From the NCBI GenBank assembly GCA_012845835.1, contig JABAKD010000030.1:12751580-12815579 (forward strand): DNA of 64,000 bases. The letters are read 5' to 3'. Under the pieces are notes generated by a model. The model saw only the letters and a program-made list of their open reading frames with translations, made no database searches and was not told the DNA's origin. Made by a program: the position numbers and the translations under genes. The stretch comes from Undaria pinnatifida (taxonomy: Eukaryota > Sar > Phaeophyceae > Laminariales > Alariaceae). This document shows positions 22,925 through 34,366 of the stretch, piece by piece (position 1 is the first letter of the stretch; every line of letters begins with the position of its first letter).

Positions 22925-24159
22925 CCACCCCCCCCCCCAACTCTCCCCACCTAACCCCCCCCGTCCCCCCCTCCGGCCCCACTCCCCCTGCTCCACTGCC
23001 CCCGTCTCAACTCTATGGCCATACGACTTCATACGGCGAAGCCCAAACTGAGTACACCGCCCCAGCCCCCCCACTCCCACCCCAACTCGCCCCACCTAAC
23101 CCCCCCCCTCCCCCACTGCCCTCCCCCACTCCCCGCACTCCACTGCCCCCCTCTCAACTTGAACCCCCCCACTCACCATGCATACCCTCCTGCCCCTCGC
23201 CATTCCCCACCCCCCTACTCCCCCCCATACTCTCCCCCCCACTCTCCCCCCCCCCACCCCCCCTCCCCCCTCCCCCCCACTCCCCCCCCCACTCCCTCCC
23301 CTCCCACTCCCTCCCCCTCACGCCCCCTCCCCCCCATCCGCCCCCCTCTCACTCCCCCCTCCCCACTCCTCCCTCCCCACTCCCCCCCCGTCAACTGCCC
23401 CCTCTCAACTACCCCCCCCTACTCCCCCCACTCTCTCCCCCCCATTCCCCCCTCACTCCCGCCCTCCATCCCCCCCCCAACTCCCCCTCCCACTCCCCCC
23501 CCTACTCCCCCCTCTCCACGCCCCCCCTCCACTCCCACCCCCAACAGCCCCTCCACTTCCCCCCCGACCACCCCCCACGCCCCCCCACTACCCCCCCCTC
23601 CCATTCCTCCCCTCCCCACTCCCCCCCCTCACGTTCCCTCCCCCCCCCCTACTCCCTCCCCTCCCCCACTCCCCCCGCCCCACGCCCCCCCCTCCACTCT
23701 CCCCCCCACTCCCCCCCCACGCCCCCCCCCTCCACTCTCCCCCCCAACATTCCCTCCACTCCCCCCCCCCCCCCCCCACGCCCCCCAACTTCCCCCCGCT
23801 CACTCCCCTCCCCCCACTCCCCCCTCCACTTCCCCCCCCCATTCCCCCCCCGCCACGCCCCCTCCCCTCACTCCTCCCCCTCCAACTCCCTCCCCCCCAC
23901 TCCCCACCCCCCAATCTTCCCTCCACTCTCCCTCCAAACTCTCCCCCTCCAAGTCCCTCCCCTCCACCCCCCCCCCCCCGACTCCGACTCCGCCCACCCC
24001 CTCCCACCCTCCCCACGCCCCCCCCACTGCCCCCCCCCGACTCACCCTCCCCCCCACTCACCTTCCCCCGCTCATCCCCCCTCAACTCTCCCCTCCCCCC
24101 ACTCCCTCTCCCCATCTCTCTCCCTCGTCACCCCCCCCTGTTGTACTATTGCCCTGGGA

Positions 24160-24412
24160 GAATAACAAGGCGTAAGATCTAGGATACGGAAACGATATAA
24201 AAGGGTTTCACATGCCTATGGAGGCATGTGCGTATGGGAAAAAATAAAAAGGTGATGATGCAGTTTCTCCTCGGACTAGCAACGCGTTTAGTTCTGTCCG
24301 TGGCTTGTGGGACTAATACAAGAGCTTATCTAATACAAGTGAGTGGCCAACGTGGAACCTGCCTGTTTAATATTAATAGAGGTACAGAGACCTGCAAGAG
24401 GATGGCCTGTGT
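24160..24412 (-). repeat. Family D, inverted copy 2
   Basis: It reads CGTAAGATCTAGGATACGG, CACATGCCTATGGAGGCATG, CTCCTCGGACTAGCAACGCG and GGCTTGTGGGACTAATACAA, the reverse complement of copy 1. With copy 1 it brackets about 4.7 kb of the C-rich complex. Confidence 0.7.
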
Positions 24413-24514
24413 CTGCAACAGCCCCTAATCTTATACTACCCCACCCCCGCCCCCGCCCCCCCACTCCCCCCCCCCGTATCCCCCTCAACCTACCCCCTCC
24501 CCACTCCCCCAAAT

Positions 24515-24665
24515 GAGCGAAAAGTTTTGATGTAATAAATGGAAGAACGTAGTGAGCGCCCAAATGTTGGAGCCATCTCAATAAGGAGTAAGAACGGTGC
24601 TCCGTCTCGAAAGGAAGATGCGTGGCCAACGGTCAAATGACGAAGGCAAACAACAAAGAGTACGC
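24515..24665 (+). mobile_element. Non-LTR retroelement 3' end, copy 3
   Basis: GAGCGCCCAAATGTTGGAG, AACGGTGCTCCGTCTCGAAA and CGGTCAAATGACGAAGGC match the other copies. It ends AGAGTACG and then CCTCCCCCC. The 5' side is truncated into C-rich DNA. Confidence 0.65.
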
Positions 24666-24689
24666 CTCCCCCCCCCCGACTCCCCGTCC

Positions 24690-24870
24690 CGACAAGTGGT
24701 TCTTAGTAGAATGCAGCTTACCCCCTAGGCGACTCGCCAAATACCTCACGGTGCTTCACGCTTGGTGCACGCGGTCTTTGCCTGGTCGGTGATGCCCGAC
24801 ATGCTCCGCCCCGGCATCGTTGTAGGGATGCAAGGGTCTATGGTCATACGACTACGGCTATGCATAAAAA
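24690..24870 (+). repeat. Second sequence family of the C-rich complex, copy 2
   Basis: GACTCGCCAAATACCTCACG, CCGACATGCTCCGCCCCGGC, TAGGGATGCAAGGGTCTATG and ATACGACTACGGCTATGCA follow copy 1 in order, ending TTAGTGCACC. Shorter ends lie at about 23,015-23,052 and 25,180-25,235. Confidence 0.6.
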
Positions 24871-25299
24871 TTAGTGCACCCCCTCCCCCTACCTCCTTTC
24901 CCTCCCCCTACTCTCACTCCTCCACGCCACCCCCGCACTCCCCCCCCCCCACGTCCGCCCACCCCCAGCCCCACTTCCTCCCCACGCCTTGCCCGCCCCG
25001 CCCTCCTCCTGCATCCTCCTCCTCCTTCCCCCCGCCCGCCCCGCCCCGCCCTTCAACTCACCCCCCCCCACTCATCCTCCCACCCACTCACCCCCCCGTC
25101 CACTCACCCTTCCCGCAACGCTCTCCCCCCACTCCCACCCCCCCTCACCCCCCTCCACCCCCCCGCCCAACTTCTCCATCCCGGTATGGCAGGGATGTAG
25201 GAGTCGATCGTCATACCACCACGGCCATGCGTGAAATGAGTACCCCACACACACACTTCCTCCACCCGACTCCCCCGTCCCCAACTCCCTCCTCCTCAA

Positions 25300-25675
25300 G
25301 TCAACGCAGACGAGAGTAGAACCCACATAGTGCGGGAATGTGAGCTAACTGTGTACAAGGAGGAACGGAATGTGTTAGAGGAATATATGAAAAAAATATG
25401 CGGATGTGACATGGAGAAGTTTGGTACATGAGATGGTAGCGAGAAAACGATCGCTATCCTATGAGATCTTAGACGGTAGCCACGGACGGTCAAACAAGGA
25501 GACGAGATTTGCAAAAAAAAATTATGTAATTTAAATATATTTGGTATGGAAGAAATGTGATGAGCACCCAAATGTTGGAGGTTTGTGTCTCTGTTACGAG
25601 TAGGGACGATGCTCCGTCTCGAAAGAGATGCGTGGTCATTAATGCTCGAGTCACCAAGGCAAGCAACTACTGAGT
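25300..25675 (+). mobile_element. Non-LTR retroelement fragment, copy 4
   Basis: The open part reads NADESRTHIVRECELTVYKE, then EERNVLEEYMKKICGCDMEK, then a stop, then GSEKTIAIL. The non-coding end CACCCAAATGTTGGAGG, GACGATGCTCCGTCTCGAAA matches copies 1-3. It ends TGAGTGTG and then C-rich DNA. Confidence 0.68.
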
Positions 25676-26459
25676 GTGCCCCCCCCCCCCATTCGCCCAC
25701 TCTCCACTCCCCCGCCCCAACTCCCCCCTCCGCCACTCCCACCCCCCACTCCACTCCCACCCTACCACTCCCACCCCGCCACTCCACCCCGCCATTCCCA
25801 CCCCGCCACTCCCACCCCGCCACTCCGACCCCGAACCCGCCACTTCTACCCCCACTCACCCCGTTCCACGCCCTCCTTCACCCATGTCCCTCGCCCACGT
25901 CCACCCGCCCCCCGCCCCACTCCCCCCTAACGCATCCCCACCCTCACCCCCATACCTCCCCCCCCCCCGCTCCCTCCCACCTCCACTCTCATCCCCTCCG
26001 ACTCTCCCTTCTACCTACTCCCCCCCCCCCCTTCACTCCCCCCCTGCCTCACTCCCCCCTCTTCCGCCCCCCCGCCCCCGCCCTCATTCCCTCTTCCCCC
26101 CCCGGCTGTACCCCCTCCTTCCCCTTCTCCCCCCACCCCCCCTCCCCCTCCCCCCTCCCCTCCCCAGCCACTCCCCTCCACTAAACCCTCCACTTAGTGA
26201 CCCCTCCCACCTCGCCCACTCCCACCCTCACTCACCCCCTTTCACTCTCCCCCCCGCCCCCGCCCCCCTTCCCTCCCGCTCCTCACCCTCATCCCCTCCC
26301 TCTACGCCTACTTCTTCCACCCAGGCCCACCCCCCCACCCCCCCAACATCTACTCACTCCCCCTCCAATCCCCGTCCATGCCTCTCCCCTACTCCCCCCT
26401 CCCCTTCCCCCCCAGCGCTTCTCCCAACACACACGTTGCCCCCTCGCATAGCGACAATT

Positions 26460-26655
26460 AACGCCGGTGCCCACATTGCGGAAGGTTCGGTCATTCCCTC
26501 ACAAAACACCAAGACACGCCGTCGCCCACTTTGCTGGAGGTCGTGCCACCTCCTCTCGTTGCACAAAGTCACGCCGGCACCTGCTTTGCGGTAGGTGAGA
26601 CCACCCCCCCGCATTCCACAAGGGACAGCCGGGTGGTCACCTACGTCGCGAAAGG
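26460..26655. repeat. 55-base degenerate tandem repeat
   Basis: ACGCCGGTGCCCACATTGCG, ACGCCGTCGCCCACTTTGCT, ACGCCGGCACCTGCTTTGCG and a fourth variant recur at about 55-base steps, each followed by GAAGGT/GTAGGT and a C-rich piece. Confidence 0.6.
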
Positions 26656-26958
26656 TGAAGGGACTACTAGGTACCTATAGGTTCTAGAAGTGTCGTTTGG
26701 ACCCGTTTGTTGCCTTTCGTTATGGCGTTTGTCGGTTTCATTGCTCTCGTTATTACCTGAAGGGACTACTAGGTACCTATAGGTTCTAGAAGTGTCGTTT
26801 GGGCCCGTTTGTTGCCTTTCGTTATGACGTTCGTCGGTTTCATTGCTCTCGTTATTACCGGTTAGGTATACAGGCTGGTTCAAGTAAAAAAACAAAAACT
26901 CTCTCCTCCACGAATACCGCTTGCAATATCTAGTCAAAGAGTGAATATCTGGTATCAT
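26641..26958 (-). CDS. Hypothetical 105-residue ORF with two 34-residue repeats
   Basis: It has an ATG at 26958 and a stop near 26641. A hydrophobic-aromatic start (REFLFFYLNQPVY) is followed by two tandem 34-residue units beginning GNNESNETD and ending YRYLVVPS. Between the units I see one Lys/Glu change and two silent changes. The repeat keeps frame because its period is 102 bases. There is no known family and no splice or promoter evidence. It could be chance. Confidence 0.2.
   Translation of the reverse strand: MIPDIHSLTRYCKRYSWRREFLFFYLNQPVYLTGNNESNETDERHNERQQTGPNDTSRTYRYLVVPSGNNESNETDKRHNERQQTGPNDTSRTYRYLVVPSPFAT
26656..26861. repeat. 102-base direct tandem duplication
   Basis: Units start at 26,656 and 26,758 (TGAAGGGACTACTAGGTACC) and differ at very few positions. 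The period is a multiple of three. Confidence 0.85.
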
Positions 26959-28570
26959 GTTAATGGTGACACCCGTGACTACTAGTAGTGGAAGAGGGTG
27001 ACATGGCCAACAATAAGTTTACCGGCCTCGGGCTGTCTCTATGAAAAAGAGCGAAACTCGTATCGACCAATGACAGGCCTTCAATTGTTTCAGTAATATT
27101 CAGGCTTTTTCCCAGCGGGGGAGAAAAAAACAATTGTGCGCGTTTTGCATGACCCGGTTGGATGTACTCCAAGGCATGTCTGAAGGTTTCAATAATATTC
27201 GACGTTCTAGGTTGTACCGCATTTTAATTTTTTGTTTTGCATGTTCCTGGGTAAAATATTAGTGTGGTTGGGGTGGTTGGAGAGCAATTTTCGCGCAAAG
27301 AATCGAAGATCTGACCTGCCTGTGTTCATATCAAGCATAAAAGCCCTCTCCCAAAAAACTGATGTGGAGAAAAATAAAACTGCTATGATACCGGATGAAA
27401 AATCCCATGGCCTAGGTACACAACAAAAATCGTGAAAAATAAATAGCCTATTTGTGGATACCATGTCCCCGAACCAACACGCCTAGGGAAAATGTCGAAA
27501 CCCCTTCAACCTTCCAGACATCGTTTCTGGAAGGATCGCTTGGGGAACACGGGAGATTGTCATGTCTAGAACACGCCACGGAGCCTTCCCCTCCACGTTC
27601 CGCTGACGGATCCTCCGCGGCGGATACACCGCCTAGCGGATTCTCCGCAGCGGGACTTTGGAAGGTCCCGCTGGATTGTTCCTTTTATCCGAGAGCTGAG
27701 GGAGCACCGACAACTGCTCGCCCACCGCTCTCACAACAACACAACAACAACTACTACTCCTTCTCCTTGCACTTCTGGGAGTGAGTCCATCTCAACCTGT
27801 CCTGTCTCTCCCTCTGTCAACGGCCTGCTGTATCAGCCCGTGTTGTCTCACACTCCGCCGTCGTAGTTCAACAGTGAGAACACTCTGCTCACGCAGAGAG
27901 AAGTGGGATCACGACCCACCGACGGTCTTGACTACGAATCTTATATTATTTTTTTTTTTCCCCCGACGATTTTGGGTCAAGGAACAAGTCATTCAGGAAC
28001 CATCATGTTTCAGACGAAAAGCGATACCTCGATCATTTCAAGGAAATAACGTGTCTTACTCATTTTTACGCACAAGAGTCCAAACGTCCACGCTCTCTTT
28101 GAGATATAGATCCTGAATGTTTGCACACGTGTTCTGCATGCCCGTCCCGAGGTCTGATCCACGGGGGGGAGGGGGTTATTTTGTTCTTTTTCTATTTTCT
28201 TCTTTTTCTTCGCCGAAAAATTTTGGTGTTCAAGTGGTCCAAATTTTCCGAACAATCTTAACTGACTAAAAATCAGGCGAAAAAAAAAAAAACTTCGAGT
28301 GTGAGGTCTTCGCAAGGGCACATAGAAGACGTGTGCAAAAATTTCACGGTCTGAATCGAAATAACGGCGTGGACATTCGCCGGGGAATATAATTGGGGTT
28401 TTTAACGTGAACCAGCCTGCATGTGTTTTCCAGTCCAACCAAGTAGTAAATTTGGTATATCGAAAACACCCTATTTCCTCATGTTGTACAATGTCTGCGC
28501 ACACCGCGGCTTGCCAGACAAAATATGAACGTCGGCACCTTGCCATTTCCGCTCTAAGGCAAAGGGATCC

Positions 28571-28682
28571 ACCAACCCACCCACCCACCCACCCACCCAC
28601 CCACCCACCCACCCACCCACCCACCCACCCACCCACCCACCTACCCACCCACCCACCCACCCATCCACCCACCCACCCATCC
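28571..28682. repeat. ACCC tetranucleotide microsatellite
   Basis: About 27 ACCC units with a few T substitutions. 26.9-28.6 kb otherwise shows no supported gene. Confidence 0.95.
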
Positions 28683-29084
28683 AATTGATGTGGTGGTGCA
28701 GCTATAGGTGTGTGTAGTGGTTTCGATGTTTAATGTGTGCTCTCTGCTGTTGGTAGTGCTGCTGAGCACCAGCATGCGGTTGATGTGGTGATGGGCTGCG
28801 CTGTTGTGTTTGTTGTCTTTGTTGGTTCGTGTCTTCCATTTTCTCGATGCTTTAAAAACAGTTTTCTTTGTGAGTGTCTTTTAGAGCGTTGGCTGGGAGT
28901 TTTGGTTTTCTCTGGGCTTTTTAGGAGTTTAGATTTTGTCTATTAATAAGCTATTACGAAGAGAGTATTCATTCGTATGTACAGTGCCCATTTTTTTCGA
29001 AAACTATTTTTGGACGAGAAAAGACGCGTTTCTTCGCCGAAATCGTTCGCGTACAGTACACACGCAACTGCATTAATAGTATAA

Positions 29085-29165
29085 TAGCATCGAAGTATCA
29101 CGCGCAGCTTGCAAAGCTGAGTTTTGGTCAAAACCTTTTTGGTCGATCTCACAGCTGATCATCAG
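29085..29165 (-). repeat. Family C terminus
   Basis: AGTATCACGCGCAGCTTGCA, then AAGCTGAGTTTTGGTC, and TCGATCTCACAGCTGA match the family terminus. Confidence 0.5.
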
Positions 29166-29839
29166 ATGAAGAAGTGTATTTTTTTCATTTTTTCAATAAT
29201 ATGTCAATCAAGCGCTCAGTGCTGGCCCCACGCGGTAGCCTGAGTGTCCCCGAGAAAATCGATGTCCATGTAGTACGTGTACGGCTCACGCTTTTGGTGA
29301 TGCCCGTTCTAACACGTCGACTCTTCGGAGGAATCGACCCATCCGGGACTTTCTTGTTTGCTGCAGTCTGTAAGAGTATTGGGCGGGGACACAGAGTGTC
29401 CCTTGCACGTCTGCCAATTGAGCAGATCCTCGGAGAGTACTCACTGTCTTAGCCTTAGGAGAGACGTAGCTTTATTAGGTTCCACCAAAGACCCGGAGGG
29501 CCTCTGGGAACGCAGGCACGCGCCTCCGTTCTATTTCCTGACTATCCCGAATAGAAAACGCCAACCATATCATACGAAACCCGGATAAATTATCTCAATT
29601 CAGATAATTACAGGCCTTTCGAGACCGTATCTTAACATTAGCCCACCCTGATGAACCGCATGTGCAGAAATATGGGAGATTCGGTGAAGCTCCGGTTCCA
29701 CGAACTAGACCATGAGTCGAAGATGCGACTCCTCAAAGCCCATTCCCATACCTCTAACGGCTTGGCCATGGAGCCAGAAACACGCGAAGACAAACAGGTG
29801 GAGGAAACTCAGACCCTACAACAAGGCTAACCAACAATC

Positions 29840-29950
29840 AGAACCCTGCCGCGTACCGCCGGTGTGGCGGGGGGGAGGGGGCAGAAAAGGCTCTAGAACC
29901 TGCCGCATACCGCCGGTGTCGTTGGGGGGGGCAGATAAGGCTCTACGGCA
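29840..29950. repeat. 55-base tandem duplication with poly(G)
   Basis: CCTGCCGCGTACCGCCGGTG and CCTGCCGCATACCGCCGGTG start two units, each ending in a G run and GCAGA(A/T)AAGGCTCTA. The surrounding 29.2-30.5 kb has coding-like but broken frames and I cannot assign a function. Confidence 0.65.
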
Positions 29951-30799
29951 AACCAACCACACAAAAAGGTGCTATGGCTCTCTTCTAGTGGCCAACAGTT
30001 CGATGTGTGGTCAAGCCAAGGGTTAGATGAATCATCGATGGGCATGACAGTTGGATGATGGCTCGATCCCGTCTGCCACGAAAGCGACTGGGACGGCACT
30101 CGGCCCTGACCTTGCGCTGTCAGAGCACGGCCCCTGTTTCGAGGCTGTATCTTGACAAGTCCCGATTGACATTCAATCAAACAGTTTCATTTTCTTTAAT
30201 TATGGAGGAAGTCGCTCCGTGGTTTATTCACGATATGGATTCCGACTTTCCCCAACACCTTTATACAGGTGAAAGCTAACATTTGTGGCCTGCGAGTGCT
30301 CCACCCGGAAATGACCACGGAGGCTCTCGGGATTAGCAAAAATAAAATGGCTTTTCGGCGACACGCACCTTTGATCATTCGGTATTAGCGCAAAAGCTTC
30401 CATCTGTAGGAGGACAGGGGTCTGGCGTTTTGGGTCCACGCTTTAGTTTGTGCATCCTCTCGTAGTATGTGACATGGGCGTTCGAAGAGCGTTAGGATCA
30501 AGTGTGCACCGCCCGACGCCTGATGCAGAACGCCGGATCTCACTCGTCGGTCTTCATTTGATCCATAAAGGTGTGTGAGTGTGCCTTTGCATTACGTCAA
30601 GAGCAGAGGAGAGATGACTTCGGAACAGTAGCGATCGACGTCCACCGCATGTTCCATCATGACTCGACAGCACTAACAACGCGATCATCAGGCCTGGGCT
30701 GGACCTCCGCTGGCCTGCCACATAATATACAGGGAGTACACACAAGAACTTGCGTTGGAACCCGGTAGACCTAAGTAGCCCACTCCAAAAGTTAACTCA

Positions 30800-31085
30800 C
30801 ACTATAAACTTATTGTTTCATGCATACTGAATTCCGCAGATAAATGTCTGGTTTTGTTCCCCTCAATGCGGGTCATACAGTTCCGTGCGCAGAACAAGGC
30901 TGGACGTCGTCTTAGTCCTGTTGACCCTGGCAATACTAGCAGGGGAGTCACCGACCTGTATGTATCCTTCACGAGGGTATACACACCCCGTGACAGGCGC
31001 GATCAAAGTATCACACGCAGCGTGCAAAGCTGAGTTTCGATCAAAAAAACATTTTTGGTCGATCTCACAGCTCAGAAGTGTACTT
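30800..31085 (-). repeat. Family C, long copy
   Basis: It shares TCAATGCGGGTCATACAG, the CCGTGCGCAGA segment, CTGTTGACCCTGGCAATAC, GGGGAGTCACCGACCTGTAT and then the terminal AGTATCACACGCAGCGTGCA and GATCTCACAGCTC with the 4.6 kb and 32.8 kb copies. Confidence 0.58.
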
Positions 31086-32764
31086 TTTCATGTTTTAAAT
31101 AGTAGTAAAATTCATAACCTCTTTTCATCACAAAGATCTTTTGCGCAAGGTATTGCTTTTTGAACCGGACGCGCGTTGATTGGGATTTCTCCGCAAAAGA
31201 CACAACCCCAAGTGAACCGGGGAACAACTATTTTGTACGCCACCAAAGCGTACATAGCGGAATCGGGAGTCGGTGTACCGCGAAGGTAAAGTTTTTTTGT
31301 TGGTATATGTTAGGCCTTTAGCTTATTCTATTTTCGCTATATATAGACTATACTGTAAACAGGCGTTGAAACAACCGGTGTTTACAATAACGTTTTATGG
31401 TTTTTAGTATTCAGTCAAGACGGCGGTCAGAGCTTTGAAGTTAGCTCACAGAGAACACCACTGAACCGAGGAATTGTACTTCGAATGCTTGGTTTTGTTG
31501 TTCTCTTTCTGGAGATCTTTGTGAATGTTTGACGGTGAAGGCGAGGTATCTCTGCGTCATATTGCTGTCCGCGGACAACATAGTCACGAGGGAAATAGCG
31601 CATTTACATGGTACCTGGTATAGCAATATGCAGTGATCGGCGTTGAAGCTCGTGCGCCACGTTGTAGGATGGGAAACAGTCGCAAACATAACGCGCATAT
31701 TATACCTAACTTGAGTAGATTGAAAACTCACCTTGTCTGGTTTTCATATTAAGGCCGCGGCTGTGACACCATCGTCTTTTCTTGCCTACAACCGAAAATC
31801 GCACGCAAAAGCAAGGGTGTGCGTGTAATGTAAGAAGAACGTGTATCCTCCGGGATACCCAGCACTAAACCTGGCTATTTATGGTCTTACTCGGGTAGGT
31901 ACCTGGGTGTCGTGTAAGAGTGCGTAGTTCCAAGTGTACCCCACACCTTCAGTTCAGACTAAACGCACCTTGCTATAAACACAAACATTTTCCACGCCCC
32001 CTCCAACGTTGTTACAGCCGACTGGACAGACGTCACACACGCCCGAGTCCTGGCCAAACACCTTGCATCTATATATAGCATACACGTAATACCTGATTCT
32101 CCGTGAGTATCATATTGTAGGACGACCATCTCACTTCCTCCGCCGCCGGCACCATACATTCATCCCCATGCCCAGATGGATAATTACTTGTTTGGGCGCA
32201 TAGGAAATGCCATTTGCATGACACCCCCGTGCTACTGCTGCTGCTGTTGCACAGCTGCTGCGAGAAAGAACGCACGCGCACCTACAGTACAATGAGCAGT
32301 GGACACAAGGACGATGCCCTGTGCGGCGGACGAAATAAATGTGCTTTGATTCCAACTGCCCTGGAGAGCTAGGGGGCGTGCCACAACGGCGATGGCGTTC
32401 GTCAAAGCGCATGCCTCTTAAGCCAATACGACAGGCAGATATGAGGGGAGTTTGTGGGGACGGGGCGAGGAGTAGAGCAGAGAAAGTAGTGCTCCAAGTT
32501 AGCCGTAAGATACTGCAGTGTAAGCCGCGCTTCTGGTCTTGTTGGGTGGCCGAAGAATCCTTCCAGCGCGGGGGCAGAGCGCAGACTGTGGATCTTGAGC
32601 AGGCTCTGTAGCATGCAGCTCTAACAACATGTCGGTAGCTCGCTGTCTAGGTCACTTGCATACAAACCCGGAGGATTCAGTAGAACACCACCAATGGTCC
32701 AGTTCGAAAGTTAACGCCCTACGCGTAGTTCGAAAGACCGCAACAACAATGCCCTGCTTTATTA

Positions 32765-32995
32765 CATCCTGACTTCAATACCTGTCTGCTTTTGTCCCCT
32801 TCAATGCGGGTTATTATGTAGTTTCCGCGCGCAGAGCGAGGGGGAACGTTCTAGTCCTGTTTACCGACTTGTATCCCTCACGAATGTGTACACATACCCC
32901 GCACCACGCACGATCAAAACATCACATAACACGGAGCTTGCAACTTTAGATGGGCTTGTATTACAACGTCTTCTATCTCAAGAGCTGACTAGTAT
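32765..32995 (-). repeat. Family C, diverged copy
   Basis: TTCAATGCGGGTTATTATG, GTTTCCGCGCGCAGAG, CCTGTTTACCGACTTGTATC and a decayed terminus (AACATCACAT, GGAGCTTGCAA, CTCAAGAGCTGA) follow the family order. Confidence 0.48.
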
Positions 32996-33194
32996 GTTTG
33001 ATTTTTCTAATTAATTGATACCGGTAGTACCAGGTATAAAAAAAGAAGACATACAAGAGCGTGTGTGTTCACCTGGGTCATCTCTGCTGTGGTAATGTGT
33101 GCGTTTGACATCACACATGTTTACTAGGTTTAGTAGCGCTAGAGCTGAAATGGTGGGCCGTCTTCTCCGGGCACGAGTCCTCCCCTAGCACGTC

Positions 33195-33385
33195 GAATCA
33201 TCTGTCGGGTCACTGGCACACTCCCTGAATAGGGCGGTACTTGCCTTATTCATTATTCAGGGGGGGTATATCGTCACCTCAACAGGGCGGTAACCGCCTT
33301 ATTAGCGTACTTCGAAGTATAAGGCGACCACTCGAGACAAGGCGGTCACATTCTTGGTACGGGGTTGGCTTATACGCCCCCCTGA
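33195..33385. repeat. GGCGGT/ACCGCC inverted motif cluster
   Basis: AGGGCGGTACTTGCCTTATT, AGGGCGGTAACCGCCTTATT and AAGGCGGTCACATTC recur. The middle one contains the perfect palindrome GGCGGTAACCGCC-like core. 31.1-33.2 kb and 33.4-34.1 kb show no supported gene. Confidence 0.45.
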
Positions 33386-34122
33386 TGCTGTAATATTATA
33401 ATAAGACATTCGCGGATCCCGGACTGCTTGCAATCATGTTTGGACCTTGCAATTACGCCATCATCAGTTGCGTGTGCACCCAAATAATGGAAACTTTTGG
33501 GTGTACAAATCTGCATACGGTAGTGGTACCTGTATAGCACCGGTATGTGCACTATTGAGGGAAATACCGGCACTATATAGCGGCAACCGGCACCACTCCG
33601 TATACTGACACTACCCGTTGTTCCCACCTGTGTCAAGGGATTTCACAGGCACTATAGCGGGCAATCGGTACTCGAGAGGGACCTCTTCCGTATTACAGTA
33701 AAAAGATACCCTGCATGCTGCTTGTCATCAAGTTCATACTGCGGGAAAAACCGCTCGACTCTTCAAAGACGTAAGGATTCGGCGAGCAAAGCTGTGGTCG
33801 GTACAACACATACATACACAACAGTACAACAATACGTCCGGTACTGCTATAATAACATAAGTATGCATATTCCATACACCATCCATCGATCATATTAACC
33901 AGGTATTCAAGTACCAGATAGCCTACCGGTACCGTGTAAGCTACGAGGAAATCAAAGGAAATAAATATACTGTACAGCAACCGTAAAAAAACGAACATAA
34001 AAATCGGGAAAATGATGTTAATTTTTACCGAGACGGACGCAGGCGTGCTGGTCAACACTGTCGCGCTTTTACTCGTCACGGGGATAAAAACAAACGCCTG
34101 TCTTGACACAGGAAGACGGCAA

Positions 34123-34366
34123 GCCGTCAAAAACGTCAAAATAGGAGACGGCGGTATGACCGCCTCGACTGACTGCCGCCTACACTTCAACTATATTCTG
34201 GCCAAAAGAGGCCTTGACGCGTCGAAAAAGACCGGTCTCCTATAAGCCACTGCCGTCAAATACGTCAAAACAGGAGACCGCGATATGACCGCCTTGACCA
34301 ACTGCCGCCTACACTTCAACTAGTATATTCTGGCCGAAAGAGGCTTTGACGCGTCCAAAAATATAA
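34123..34366. repeat. 129-base tandem duplication
   Basis: GCCGTCAAAAACGTCAAAAT at 34,123 and GCCGTCAAATACGTCAAAAC at 34,252 begin units that share CTGCCGCCTACACTTCAACT and GAGGC(C/T)TTGACGCGTC. 34.4-36.4 kb holds no supported gene. Confidence 0.75.

Larger units (their letters stand above)
19480..26445. repeat. C-rich satellite-like complex
   Basis: Long tracts of variable CACTCCCCC-type units lie at about 19,480-20,055, 20,665-21,445, 21,613-21,795, 22,918-23,008, 23,053-24,135, 24,437-24,512, 24,870-25,185 and 25,676-26,445. C is always on the plus strand. The minus strand is rich in G runs able to form quadruplexes. Proline-rich or glycine-rich reading frames here are artefacts of composition. 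Retroelement ends separate the tracts. Confidence 0.85.

Noticed and set aside
19377-26594. Proline-rich (plus) and glycine-rich (minus) open frames up to about 390 codons
   Set aside because: They arise from C-rich simple sequence with no stop codons. No start context, domain or splice evidence supports them.
27440-27940. Solo LTR
   Set aside because: Composition and an inverted CTTCCAGA motif were suggestive, but I found no matching second copy, TG...CA ends or target duplication.
32330-32620. Plus- and minus-strand frames of 70-93 codons
   Set aside because: No motif, competing antisense frames, and no splice sites that join to anything nearby.
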